From Desulfurellales bacterium (lineage in GTDB: Bacteria; Campylobacterota_A; Desulfurellia; Desulfurellales; Hippeaceae): DNA of 11,964 bases. The stretch lies in NCBI GenBank assembly GCA_027074255.1, contig JALTDI010000068.1, positions 1 through 11,964 on the forward strand, given 5' to 3'. A program made the translations under genes and the position numbers. How positions within the stretch are numbered: position 1 is the first letter of the stretch; each line of letters opens with the position of its first letter. Shown here piece by piece: positions 5,750 to 11,964 of the stretch. Below the pieces are notes generated by a model. The model saw only the letters and a program-made list of their open reading frames with translations. It made no database searches and was not told the origin of the DNA.

Positions 5750-6622
5750 ATGGCTCTTAACATGAAGGATATTAAAAGAAAGATAGCGAGCGTCAAGAAA
5801 ACTCAACAAATAACAAAAGCCATGAAGATGGTAGCAGCCGCCAAGCTAAGAAAAACACAGGAAGCGGCTTTGCAGTTCAGGCCTTATATAAACAGGCTTG
5901 AGCAGGTGATATCTTATTCTCTTGAGTCATCTTCTCATATGGACCATCCGCTTTTGTTATTTAAGGATGTTAAAACGGTGGACATTATAGTTTTAACATC
6001 CGATAGAGGCTTATGCGGTGCGTTTAACCATAACGTTTTGAAAGAGGTGGACAAACTCATAGAAGATAAACTCTCCGGTAAAAACGTCAACCTAACTCTA
6101 ATCGGCAGATTTGCTAATAATTATTTTAAATTCAAGGGTATAGCTCCGAAATATACCTATTCCGACATATTAAAGGATAAGGTTGATTTTACCGTATCAA
6201 GCGAAATAATGGAAAAGATTATTGATGATTTTGTAGGAGATGAGACAGACGAGGTTTATATTGTTTATAATAAATTTGTGAATGTTCTCGTTCAAAAAGT
6301 TGTGGTAAAGAGGGTTATGCCGGTTTCTTTCGGCGAGACCGTCTCCAAAGACAATGTGCAGGAGAATTTTTTGTTTGAACCGGATAAATCATCTGTCTTA
6401 GATGATTTGCTTCCCAAATACGTAAAAATAAATTTGTATGACAGTATGCTTGAATCACTTGCCGGTGAATACGCCGCGAGAATGACGGCAATGGATGCAG
6501 CCACGAATAACGCAAACGAAATGATTAAAAATCTTACTCTTGAATTTAATAAAGCAAGACAAGCCGCAATTACGAAGGAGCTCATTGAGATAACAACTAG
6601 TATTGAGGCAATGAAACAATAA
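5750..6622 (+). CDS. atpG: F-type ATP synthase subunit gamma (central shaft)
   Basis: This 290-aa rotor shaft turns inside the alpha/beta hexamer and couples c-ring rotation to ATP synthesis. The N-terminal helix has the family signature KDIKRKIASVKKTQQITKAM continuing into MVAAAKLRK (residues 6-35). The central Rossmann-like domain carries TSDRGLCGAFN at 83-93. The C-terminal helix has AARMTAMDAATNNANEMI (242-259), then LEFNKARQAAITKELIEI (264-281), the segment that reaches into the catalytic hexamer. Length and motifs are standard and nothing is missing. AAGGGG lies about ten bases before the ATG. The downstream gap to atpD is 15 bp. Confidence 0.97.
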   Translation: MALNMKDIKRKIASVKKTQQITKAMKMVAAAKLRKTQEAALQFRPYINRLEQVISYSLESSSHMDHPLLLFKDVKTVDIIVLTSDRGLCGAFNHNVLKEVDKLIEDKLSGKNVNLTLIGRFANNYFKFKGIAPKYTYSDILKDKVDFTVSSEIMEKIIDDFVGDETDEVYIVYNKFVNVLVQKVVVKRVMPVSFGETVSKDNVQENFLFEPDKSSVLDDLLPKYVKINLYDSMLESLAGEYAARMTAMDAATNNANEMIKNLTLEFNKARQAAITKELIEITTSIEAMKQ

Positions 6623-6637
6623 TAAAAGGAGTTTAAT

Positions 6638-8044
6638 ATGGCAGAAAAAGGTAAAGTTGTTCAGGTTATCGGAGCAGTCGTAGATGTTGAATTTGAATCG
6701 GGTAATCTTCCAACAATATATACGGCCTTGACGGTATCAAAAGATAACATAGAAGGCTTAAACAGCGATTTGGTTTTGGAGGTTCAGCAGCATCTGGGTG
6801 AAAACAGGGTTAGAACAGTGGCTATGGATTCGACCGATGGTCTTGTCAGAGGAACAGACGTTATCAATACGAACGAATATATTACCACTCCTGTCGGCGA
6901 TGGAGTTCTCGGAAGAATCATGAACGTTGTCGGAGAACCTGTTGACGAAATGGGAAAAATAAGCTATGAACTGCGCTGGCCAATACATAAAGAGGCTCCG
7001 CTGCTTGAAGAACAGGCAACAGGCAACGAAATGTTCGAAACAGGCATTAAGGTAATAGATTTACTCTGCCCGTACGCCAAAGGTGGAAAAACCGGGCTCT
7101 TCGGCGGTGCAGGTGTAGGTAAAACAGTTCTTATTATGGAGCTTATTCATAACGTTGCCATGCACCACGGCGGATATTCGGTATTCTGCGGTGTAGGAGA
7201 AAGAACAAGAGAGGGCAACGACTTGTGGAACGAGATGAAGGAATCAGGTGTTTTGGATAAAGCCGCTTTGATTTACGGTCAGATGAACGAGCCGCCCGGC
7301 GCAAGGGCAAGGGTAGGGTTGACTGGATTGACTGTTGCTGAATATTTCAGAGACGAAAAGAATCTCGATATTTTGATATTTATTGACAATATATTTAGGT
7401 TTACACAGGCAGGCTCGGAGGTTTCGGCTCTTTTGGGAAGAATTCCTTCCGCTGTTGGTTACCAACCTACACTTGGAACGGAGATGGGCGAGCTTCAAGA
7501 GAGAATAACATCAACAAAGAAAGGCTCCATAACGTCTGTTCAGGCCATTTACGTCCCAGCCGACGACTTAACAGACCCGGCCCCGGCCACTACGTTTTCC
7601 CATCTTGATGCCACTACGGTTCTTTCGAGAAAACTCACCGAGCTTGGCATATATCCTGCTGTTGACCCACTTGATTCAACCTCTCGAATTTTGGACCCTG
7701 CTGTTGTGGGCAAAGAGCACTATGAGGTTGCAAGAAATGTGCAGGAAATTCTGCAAAGATACAAGGAGCTGCAAGATATAATCGCAATTCTTGGAATGGA
7801 AGAATTAAGCGAGGAAGATAAGGTTATTGTTAACAGGGCAAGAAAAATACAAAGATTTTTGTCGCAGCCTTTCTTTGTAGCCGAACAGTTTACGGGTTTA
7901 AGCGGAAAATATGTTTCTATTAAAGATACAATTAAGGATTTTAAAGAAATTATAGACGGAAAACACGATGACATACCTGAACAAGCGTTTTATCTTGTAG
8001 GAACGATGGAAGAAGCCTTAGAAAAATCAAAAACACTTGTTTAG
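6638..8044 (+). CDS. atpD: F-type ATP synthase subunit beta (catalytic)
   Basis: This is the catalytic subunit, making ATP from ADP and phosphate in the F1 head; it has 468 aa, a normal length. All key elements are present: the beta-barrel start (GKVVQVIGAVVDVEFESGNL), the P-loop GGAGVGKT at 156-163, the catalytic Glu188 in GERTREGND, the Walker B strand LDILIFIDN ending Asp250, GSEVSALLGRIPSAVGYQPT (259-278), and the DELSEED loop as EELSEED at 388-394. The C-terminal helical domain is complete. It sits in the conserved alpha-gamma-beta-epsilon order, with AAAGGAG six bases before its start. The gap to atpC is 10 bp. Confidence 0.99.
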   Translation: MAEKGKVVQVIGAVVDVEFESGNLPTIYTALTVSKDNIEGLNSDLVLEVQQHLGENRVRTVAMDSTDGLVRGTDVINTNEYITTPVGDGVLGRIMNVVGEPVDEMGKISYELRWPIHKEAPLLEEQATGNEMFETGIKVIDLLCPYAKGGKTGLFGGAGVGKTVLIMELIHNVAMHHGGYSVFCGVGERTREGNDLWNEMKESGVLDKAALIYGQMNEPPGARARVGLTGLTVAEYFRDEKNLDILIFIDNIFRFTQAGSEVSALLGRIPSAVGYQPTLGTEMGELQERITSTKKGSITSVQAIYVPADDLTDPAPATTFSHLDATTVLSRKLTELGIYPAVDPLDSTSRILDPAVVGKEHYEVARNVQEILQRYKELQDIIAILGMEELSEEDKVIVNRARKIQRFLSQPFFVAEQFTGLSGKYVSIKDTIKDFKEIIDGKHDDIPEQAFYLVGTMEEALEKSKTLV

Positions 8045-8054
8045 GAGGATATAG

Positions 8055-8456
8055 ATGTCGGATTTGAGCTGCTCAATAGTTACACCGTCAAGCAAGGTGT
8101 TTGAAGGGAATGTAAAATATATATATGCTCCCGGCAAAATCGGTGAATTCGGTGCTCTTGCCGGACATGAAAATTTTATTACAATTTTGGATATAGGTGT
8201 TGTCGGTATAGAAAAGGAAAACGGTGAAAAGGAAGAGTTCCTTATAGTTGACGGATATTTTGAGGTATCCGACGACAAGGTGATAATTATAGCTGACGAA
8301 GCTTATAAAAAGGAAGATATTAACAAAGAAACTGCAGAAAAAAAGGCAAACGATTATAAAAACAGGCTTTTATCCTTAAATTACAATGACCCTGAATTCA
8401 AGAAAATTCAGCACAAATACGATAAATATTCAAAGATGCTTAAATTTGCATCATAA
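8055..8456 (+). CDS. atpC: F-type ATP synthase subunit epsilon
   Basis: This 133-aa subunit of the central stalk binds gamma and the c-ring and can inhibit ATP hydrolysis by extending its C-terminal helices. Residues 1-84 form the beta-sandwich, with SCSIVTPSSKVFEG at 5-18 and the family loop APGKIGEFGALAGHENFIT at 25-43. Residues 86-133 are a charged helical hairpin, so the regulatory part is present. The usual loop ends in NH; here it is GH, a minor variation. AGGAGG lies six bases before the start. It is the last ATP synthase gene in the window. The next gene, tolQ, begins 13 bp later with no terminator between them. Confidence 0.95.
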   Translation: MSDLSCSIVTPSSKVFEGNVKYIYAPGKIGEFGALAGHENFITILDIGVVGIEKENGEKEEFLIVDGYFEVSDDKVIIIADEAYKKEDINKETAEKKANDYKNRLLSLNYNDPEFKKIQHKYDKYSKMLKFAS

Positions 8457-8469
8457 GGAGACGTAGCAG

Positions 8470-9051
8470 ATGGTTAATTATTTTGGATTCGAGCATATAG
8501 GCTCAATAGCAATCATTGTTCTTGCACTGCTCGGCGTAATGTCCATATTTTCCTGGAGCTTTATGTTTTATAAATGGTTTCAGTTAAGTTCGGTTGGAAA
8601 AAAGAACAGCGTTTTTTTCAGTAAATTCATAGAATCAAAAGATAAAGGTTCCTTAACCTCTTTTGCCCAGATAAACGAATCGTATGCAGCTCATATGTAT
8701 CTGCTGAACAAAGACAGCTATGCTTCTGCAGCAACATTTATGGAGATGGTAAATAAGAAATTGGAAGGCAGTTTTCCTTGGCTCGCATCAGTCGGAGCAA
8801 CATCCCCGTTTATAGGATTATTTGGAACAGTGTGGGGGATTATAAATGCTTTCAGCAGTATAGGAACAGCTCAAAGTGTCAGCATTTCAACGGTTGCACC
8901 CGGTATTTCAGAAGCACTAATCACAACTGCTGCGGGTATATTCGTTGCTGTGCCGGCGGTTATAGGATATAATATACTCCATTCTCAACTATCATCATTA
9001 ATGGAAGAGCTCAGCGGATTTTTGGAAGCAATGTCTCATGAAAAAATATAA
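8470..9051 (+). CDS. tolQ: TolQ/ExbB-family proton-channel protein of the Tol-Pal system
   Basis: This 193-aa inner-membrane protein assembles with TolR into a proton-driven motor that energises TolA. There are three membrane helices: one at about 8-33, then a cytoplasmic loop, then helices at about 100-125 and 142-168. The second half carries the MotA/TolQ/ExbB signature: FPWLASVGATSPFIGLFGTV (97-116) then WGIINAF, and APGISEALITTAAGIFVAVP (139-158). It is shorter than E. coli TolQ (230 aa), mainly in the first cytoplasmic loop. Presence beside tolR, tolB and pal argues for the Tol function rather than ExbB. AAGGAG lies before the start, and the last 14 bases overlap tolR. In C. jejuni the gene at this place is annotated exbB, so either name may be met. 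Confidence 0.92.
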   Translation: MVNYFGFEHIGSIAIIVLALLGVMSIFSWSFMFYKWFQLSSVGKKNSVFFSKFIESKDKGSLTSFAQINESYAAHMYLLNKDSYASAATFMEMVNKKLEGSFPWLASVGATSPFIGLFGTVWGIINAFSSIGTAQSVSISTVAPGISEALITTAAGIFVAVPAVIGYNILHSQLSSLMEELSGFLEAMSHEKI

Positions 9052-9427
9052 CAGCACCAAACAGTTTGCCGACATTAATATAACACCTCTTGTAGATGTT
9101 ATACTCGTTTTATTAATAATATTTATGGTTACAACGCCCATGCTCGTTAAAGGAATAAAAGTGAATCTGCCGAAAACCTCATCGGCTGCAAGAAATATCG
9201 GCAAAAAGGACATCATAATTTCCATTGACAAAAAAGGCAATTATTATATAGATAAAGTTCTGGTACAGAACAAAGCTTTAAGAGATTTTCTAAAAAGCCA
9301 TAAAAATAGAACCGTTATAATCAAATCCGACAAAAGTGTTGCCTATGGTATTGTAGTCAGGCTTATAGATATAGTAAAAACATCGGGTATTAATAGGGTA
9401 GGGTTAGCGACAAAACCCGAGAAATGA
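9038..9427 (+). CDS. tolR: TolR/ExbD-family protein of the Tol-Pal system
   Basis: This 129-aa protein spans the inner membrane once and extends into the periplasm. The helix carries the essential acidic residue in NITPLVDVILVLLIIFMVTT (residues 14-33), Asp20, matching Asp23 of E. coli TolR, which takes part in proton passage through the TolQ-TolR channel. The periplasmic part (VNLPKTSSA, then IIISIDKKGNYYIDKVLV, then RTVIIKSDKSVAYG) fits the ExbD/TolR domain. The ATG lies inside the end of tolQ (14-bp overlap) with GGAAG upstream. Its stop overlaps the next start as ATGA. The tight packing suggests coupled production of the motor components. Confidence 0.93.
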   Translation: MKKYNSTKQFADINITPLVDVILVLLIIFMVTTPMLVKGIKVNLPKTSSAARNIGKKDIIISIDKKGNYYIDKVLVQNKALRDFLKSHKNRTVIIKSDKSVAYGIVVRLIDIVKTSGINRVGLATKPEK

Positions 9428-10164
9428 AACTAATTAGTTTTTTAATATCCATAGCAATCCACATAATCTTTATTGCCGCATATCTTTTTTTAATACAAAC
9501 GCACACCGTATATAAAATAAATAAAAAAATTTATACAGTAGATATAGTACCTCTAAAAACATATAAGAAAAAAACGATAGAAAAGAAGTTAGAGGTTAAA
9601 AAAGCGATAAAGAAAAAAGAAGTGAAGATACCCAAGCCTAAGCCAAAACCAAAACCCAAGCCCAAACCTGTTCATAAACCCAAACTGAAGCCGAAGAAAC
9701 GAATAAACCCCAATATTTTCAATGCATTGCTGAAAAATAAAATAAATCAGCTGAAAAGGAAAGCTGAGGAAGAAAGAATTGAAAAAATCAGAGAAAACCT
9801 CATAAAAGAAAAAATATCATCACTTAAAAAGGAGATTGAAAATAAGATAGAAGAGGGTAAAAAGAAGCAGGAAATAGCATACAGCTATATCCAGCTTATC
9901 AAAAATATCATATATTCCAATTGGGGAGTCGAAAAAAGTATCATAAAGAACAATCATTATACAACAGATGTCGATATTAGGCTTGATTTTAGGGGTGATT
10001 TAATCTATATAAGGGTTGTGAAGAGTTCTAAAAGCCCTTATTTTGACGGAACTATAATGGAAGCCATCCAAAAGAGTACACCGTTTCCGCGACCTCCCAA
10101 GGATATACTGGAAAACGGCTATGTGGAATTTATAATAACATTCGATAGCGAGGAGAAAAAATGA
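9424..10164 (+). CDS. tolA: TolA/TonB-like energy transducer with Lys-Pro tract
   Basis: This 246-aa protein is anchored in the inner membrane by one helix (about 4-24). The helix holds the Ser9-xxx-His13 pair expected of TonB/TolA proteins that contact the TolQR or ExbBD motor. A basic linker with a (Lys-Pro)n tract at about 69-92 follows, then a charged coiled-coil region at about 100-150, then a C-terminal domain (151-243) containing YIQLIKNIIYSNW and a strand-rich TonB/TolA-type end. TolA normally passes motor force across the periplasm to TolB and Pal. The protein is much shorter than E. coli TolA (421 aa), and the Lys-Pro tract recalls TonB. The Tol role is inferred from position between tolR and tolB. 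No clear ribosome binding site precedes the ATG, so translation probably depends on the ATGA overlap with tolR. Confidence 0.85.
   Translation: MKLISFLISIAIHIIFIAAYLFLIQTHTVYKINKKIYTVDIVPLKTYKKKTIEKKLEVKKAIKKKEVKIPKPKPKPKPKPKPVHKPKLKPKKRINPNIFNALLKNKINQLKRKAEEERIEKIRENLIKEKISSLKKEIENKIEEGKKKQEIAYSYIQLIKNIIYSNWGVEKSIIKNNHYTTDVDIRLDFRGDLIYIRVVKSSKSPYFDGTIMEAIQKSTPFPRPPKDILENGYVEFIITFDSEEKK
9628..9700. repeat. Lys-Pro codon repeat tract in tolA
   Basis: This region encodes residues 69-92 of the TolA/TonB-like protein. It contains about ten Lys-Pro dipeptides, written with mixed AAG/AAA and CCC/CCA/CCT codons. The mixed codons argue against recent slippage expansion. Such tracts form a stiff extended rod in TonB proteins. 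Confidence 0.8.
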
Positions 10165-11432
10165 AAAAACTTTTAGCTTTGATTTCAATCTTTTTTATTT
10201 TAAGCGGTGTTTCTTATGCAAAAATCTTTACATTTACCATAGAAAATCCGGGTTATAAACCTATAAATATCGGCTTATGGGGATTTAAGCACTCGCAGAG
10301 CGACAACAAAACCGTGACAAAATTACAAAATACGATAATAAAAGACTTAACCATTTCAGGATTGTTTGCGGCTGATCAAACTCAGCATTTTTCATACGAG
10401 GCGCCAAGCAAAGTTGTGGCCGGGCTTGCAAAATTAGACAACTTAAATTATGTAATATATGGGAATGCTTTTAGAGACGGCAAAAATATGTATCTCAGTA
10501 TAAAAATGATTGACGTTGCAAAAGGAACAATATTGTTTGACCACTCATATTTTTCCGATTTATCTTCTTTTGATTGGGTAGGTAATATCGTGGTGGATGA
10601 GCTGATGAATTATGTTACCGGCACCTACGGCCCGTTTGAGAGCAAGATTGTTTTTGCAAAGGGCAGGGGGAAAATAAGGGATATCTATATATGTGATTTT
10701 AATGGAGATAATTTAAGAAGAATAACCAATTGGCACACTATGAATATACTGCCTAAATGGATAAATAATCAAACAATCAGCTTTTTATCATACAGATACG
10801 GCAAGCCTTCGGTTTTCCTGCTCAATCTTTATAAAGGTAGAGTCAAAAGACTGTTTCACGCATCCTCTTTAAGCATAACAGCAGTTAGATACGATGACAA
10901 TAAATTTGCCATACCATTTTCAAAAAACGGTGATGTGGATATTTTTGTTGTAAACGACAAGGGGAAGGTTTTAAGAAACCTTACTCATTCATTTGGTATA
11001 GATGTTTCTCCATCCTTTACATCCGATTATTCAAAGATGATTTTTGTGTCTAACAGAGCAGGTTCTCCGCAAATATACGAGAAGAATTTGAATAATTTCG
11101 GAACAACAATGAGAATTACGTTTAACGGTAATTACAACTCCAGCCCGGCTTTATCCCCGGATAATAAAAAAATAGCTTATATAGCAATTAATAAAGGAAA
11201 AGTATATTTAAGGGTTATGAACATTGATGGAACAAATGATAAAGCCGTAATGGAAGGCTACAATATTGATTCTCCAAGTTGGTCTTACGATTCAAGGTTT
11301 GTTGTTGTAACTGCCGATATTAACGGCAAAAAAGGTATTTATATAGTTAACACTTTGAACAATCACTATTCTATTGCAACGGGCAGTAATAATATGTATA
11401 ATGGAGATAGTGTTAGTAAGAAAATTAAGTAG
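10161..11432 (+). CDS. tolB: Periplasmic TolB, Tol-Pal beta-propeller protein
   Basis: This is a 423-aa secreted protein. Residues 1-20 are a Sec signal peptide ending VSYA before KIFTF; in E. coli the mature N terminus is the segment TolA recognises. Residues 34-155 form the N-terminal alpha/beta domain (INIGLWGFKHSQSDNK, YVIYGNAFRDGKNMYL). Residues 157-405 are propeller blades with the TolB/PD40 pattern. The clearest are SPSFTSDYSKMIFVSNRAGS (283-302) continuing into PQIYEKNL, SPDNKKIAYIAINKGKVYLR (332-351) and PSWSYDSRFVVVTADINGKK (372-391). TolB binds Pal and links the inner-membrane motor to the outer membrane during envelope constriction. The start overlaps the tolA stop by four bases, with GAGGAG four bases before it. 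The stop TAG is 12 bp before pal. Confidence 0.94.
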   Translation: MKKLLALISIFFILSGVSYAKIFTFTIENPGYKPINIGLWGFKHSQSDNKTVTKLQNTIIKDLTISGLFAADQTQHFSYEAPSKVVAGLAKLDNLNYVIYGNAFRDGKNMYLSIKMIDVAKGTILFDHSYFSDLSSFDWVGNIVVDELMNYVTGTYGPFESKIVFAKGRGKIRDIYICDFNGDNLRRITNWHTMNILPKWINNQTISFLSYRYGKPSVFLLNLYKGRVKRLFHASSLSITAVRYDDNKFAIPFSKNGDVDIFVVNDKGKVLRNLTHSFGIDVSPSFTSDYSKMIFVSNRAGSPQIYEKNLNNFGTTMRITFNGNYNSSPALSPDNKKIAYIAINKGKVYLRVMNIDGTNDKAVMEGYNIDSPSWSYDSRFVVVTADINGKKGIYIVNTLNNHYSIATGSNNMYNGDSVSKKIK

Positions 11433-11444
11433 AGGAGCAAAAGA

Positions 11445-11964
11445 ATGAAAAAGTACTTTTTTTATTTCCTTTCGATGGCTATTATGGTGTTTATGATAGG
11501 CGGATGTTCAAATTTAAACAACTCTAAAATGCTTAAAGGGCCAGCCTCGAAGAATAAAACTTCAAACGCTGCGGAAAACGGCATAAAATATCCCTCCGTT
11601 AATTCATACGGTAATAGCTCCCAAAACTCTCAAAAGTTAATAACCGAAAGAGAGCAAATCAAACAGGGAATAAAGTCCCTAAAAAAGGAAATACACTTTA
11701 ATTTCAACAGCTCTAATTTAGAGCCTATTGACGAATATGGAATAAATGAAAATCCGGTAGATATTTTGAATAATATAGCCTCATTTATGCTAAAACATCC
11801 GTCTGTAAAAATTAGAATAGAGGGCAATTGTGATGAAAGGGGAACGGAGGAATACAACTTGGCACTCGGTGAGAAAAGGGCATTGGCTGCAAAAAGTTAT
11901 TTAGAGGCAAAGGGCGTTGATGCTAAGAGGATAGATACCGTTTCATACGGTGAAAGTCAACCCT
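11445..11964 (+). CDS. pal: Peptidoglycan-associated outer-membrane lipoprotein Pal (3' end cut by window)
   Basis: The frame is open from ATG 11445, with GAGGAG eight bases upstream, to the last base, giving 173 codons. Residues 1-20 are a lipoprotein signal peptide ending in the lipobox IGGC, with Cys21 to be acylated. A Ser/Asn/Lys-rich flexible linker runs to about residue 80. The OmpA-like peptidoglycan-binding domain then starts at EIHFNFNSSNL (82-92). Its core carries EGNCDERGTEEYNLALGEKR (126-145) followed by AxAAKxYLxxKGVxxxRIxTVSYGESQP. Asp130 and Arg145 correspond to the residues that hold diaminopimelate of peptidoglycan. Relative to E. coli Pal there are about nine extra residues near 95-103. 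Pal tethers the outer membrane to the wall and is the partner of TolB. The C-terminal end lies beyond the window. Confidence 0.95.
   Translation, partial: MKKYFFYFLSMAIMVFMIGGCSNLNNSKMLKGPASKNKTSNAAENGIKYPSVNSYGNSSQNSQKLITEREQIKQGIKSLKKEIHFNFNSSNLEPIDEYGINENPVDILNNIASFMLKHPSVKIRIEGNCDERGTEEYNLALGEKRALAAKSYLEAKGVDAKRIDTVSYGESQP

Noticed and set aside
8457..8469. Possible terminator between atpC and tolQ
   Set aside because: The 13-bp gap contains only the tolQ ribosome binding site and no inverted repeat or T-run.
9628..9700. Lys-Pro tract as a phase-variable slippage repeat
   Set aside because: Codons for both residues are mixed, so there is no long run of identical units for slippage.
11827..11833. 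Asn instead of His in the Pal EGHxDERGT motif
   Set aside because: Haemophilus P6, a functional Pal, also has Asn at this place as I recall it, so this is normal variation.

Overview
The window is a compact, AT-rich stretch of bacterial chromosome with every gene on the + strand. The layout points to Campylobacterota (the former Epsilonproteobacteria): F1/stator ATP synthase genes in the order b', b, delta, alpha, gamma, beta, epsilon, with no a or c subunit genes, run straight into a tolQ-tolR-tolA/tonB-tolB-pal cluster. This is the order known from Campylobacter jejuni and its relatives. The base composition and the NhaD-like/stress-protein genes upstream would suit a Desulfurellales or Nautiliales type of organism, but the genus cannot be fixed from this sequence.

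Region 1 (1-2553) is an accessory transporter module. It opens with the last 46 codons of one ArsB/NhaD-family permease. Two very small overlapping ORFs follow (143-283 and 280-429), then a complete 555-aa ArsB/NhaD permease with a secreted carboxypeptidase-regulatory-like domain at its N terminus, then a UspA-like protein. The two permeases end in a 123-bp stretch that is identical at the nucleotide level, 1952 bp apart. The same 1952-bp offset places the start codon of the 46-aa ORF exactly on that of the UspA-like gene, and their first 26 codons align without gaps. The region therefore looks like a duplicated permease-USP module in which the first USP copy has shrunk or decayed and the permease tails have been homogenised.

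Region 2 (2554-2627) is the only real intergenic gap (74 bp). It probably carries the promoter of the ATP synthase operon.

Region 3 (2628-8456) encodes the peripheral stalk and F1 head: AtpF', AtpF, AtpH, AtpA, AtpG, AtpD and AtpC. Catalytic motifs are intact in beta. Alpha carries an Ile for the usual Thr in its P-loop. AtpH contains a visible 21-residue internal tandem duplication that accounts for its extra length.

Region 4 (8470-11964) encodes the Tol-Pal envelope system: the TolQ/TolR proton-driven motor, a short TolA/TonB-like transducer with a Lys-Pro tract, periplasmic TolB and the lipoprotein Pal, which is cut by the window end. From 2628 onward no gap exceeds 21 bp and several genes overlap by 4 or 14 bp. 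ATP synthesis and Tol-Pal, both consumers of the proton gradient, are therefore probably co-transcribed. I saw no tRNA, rRNA, CRISPR, insertion sequence or convincing intrinsic terminator.
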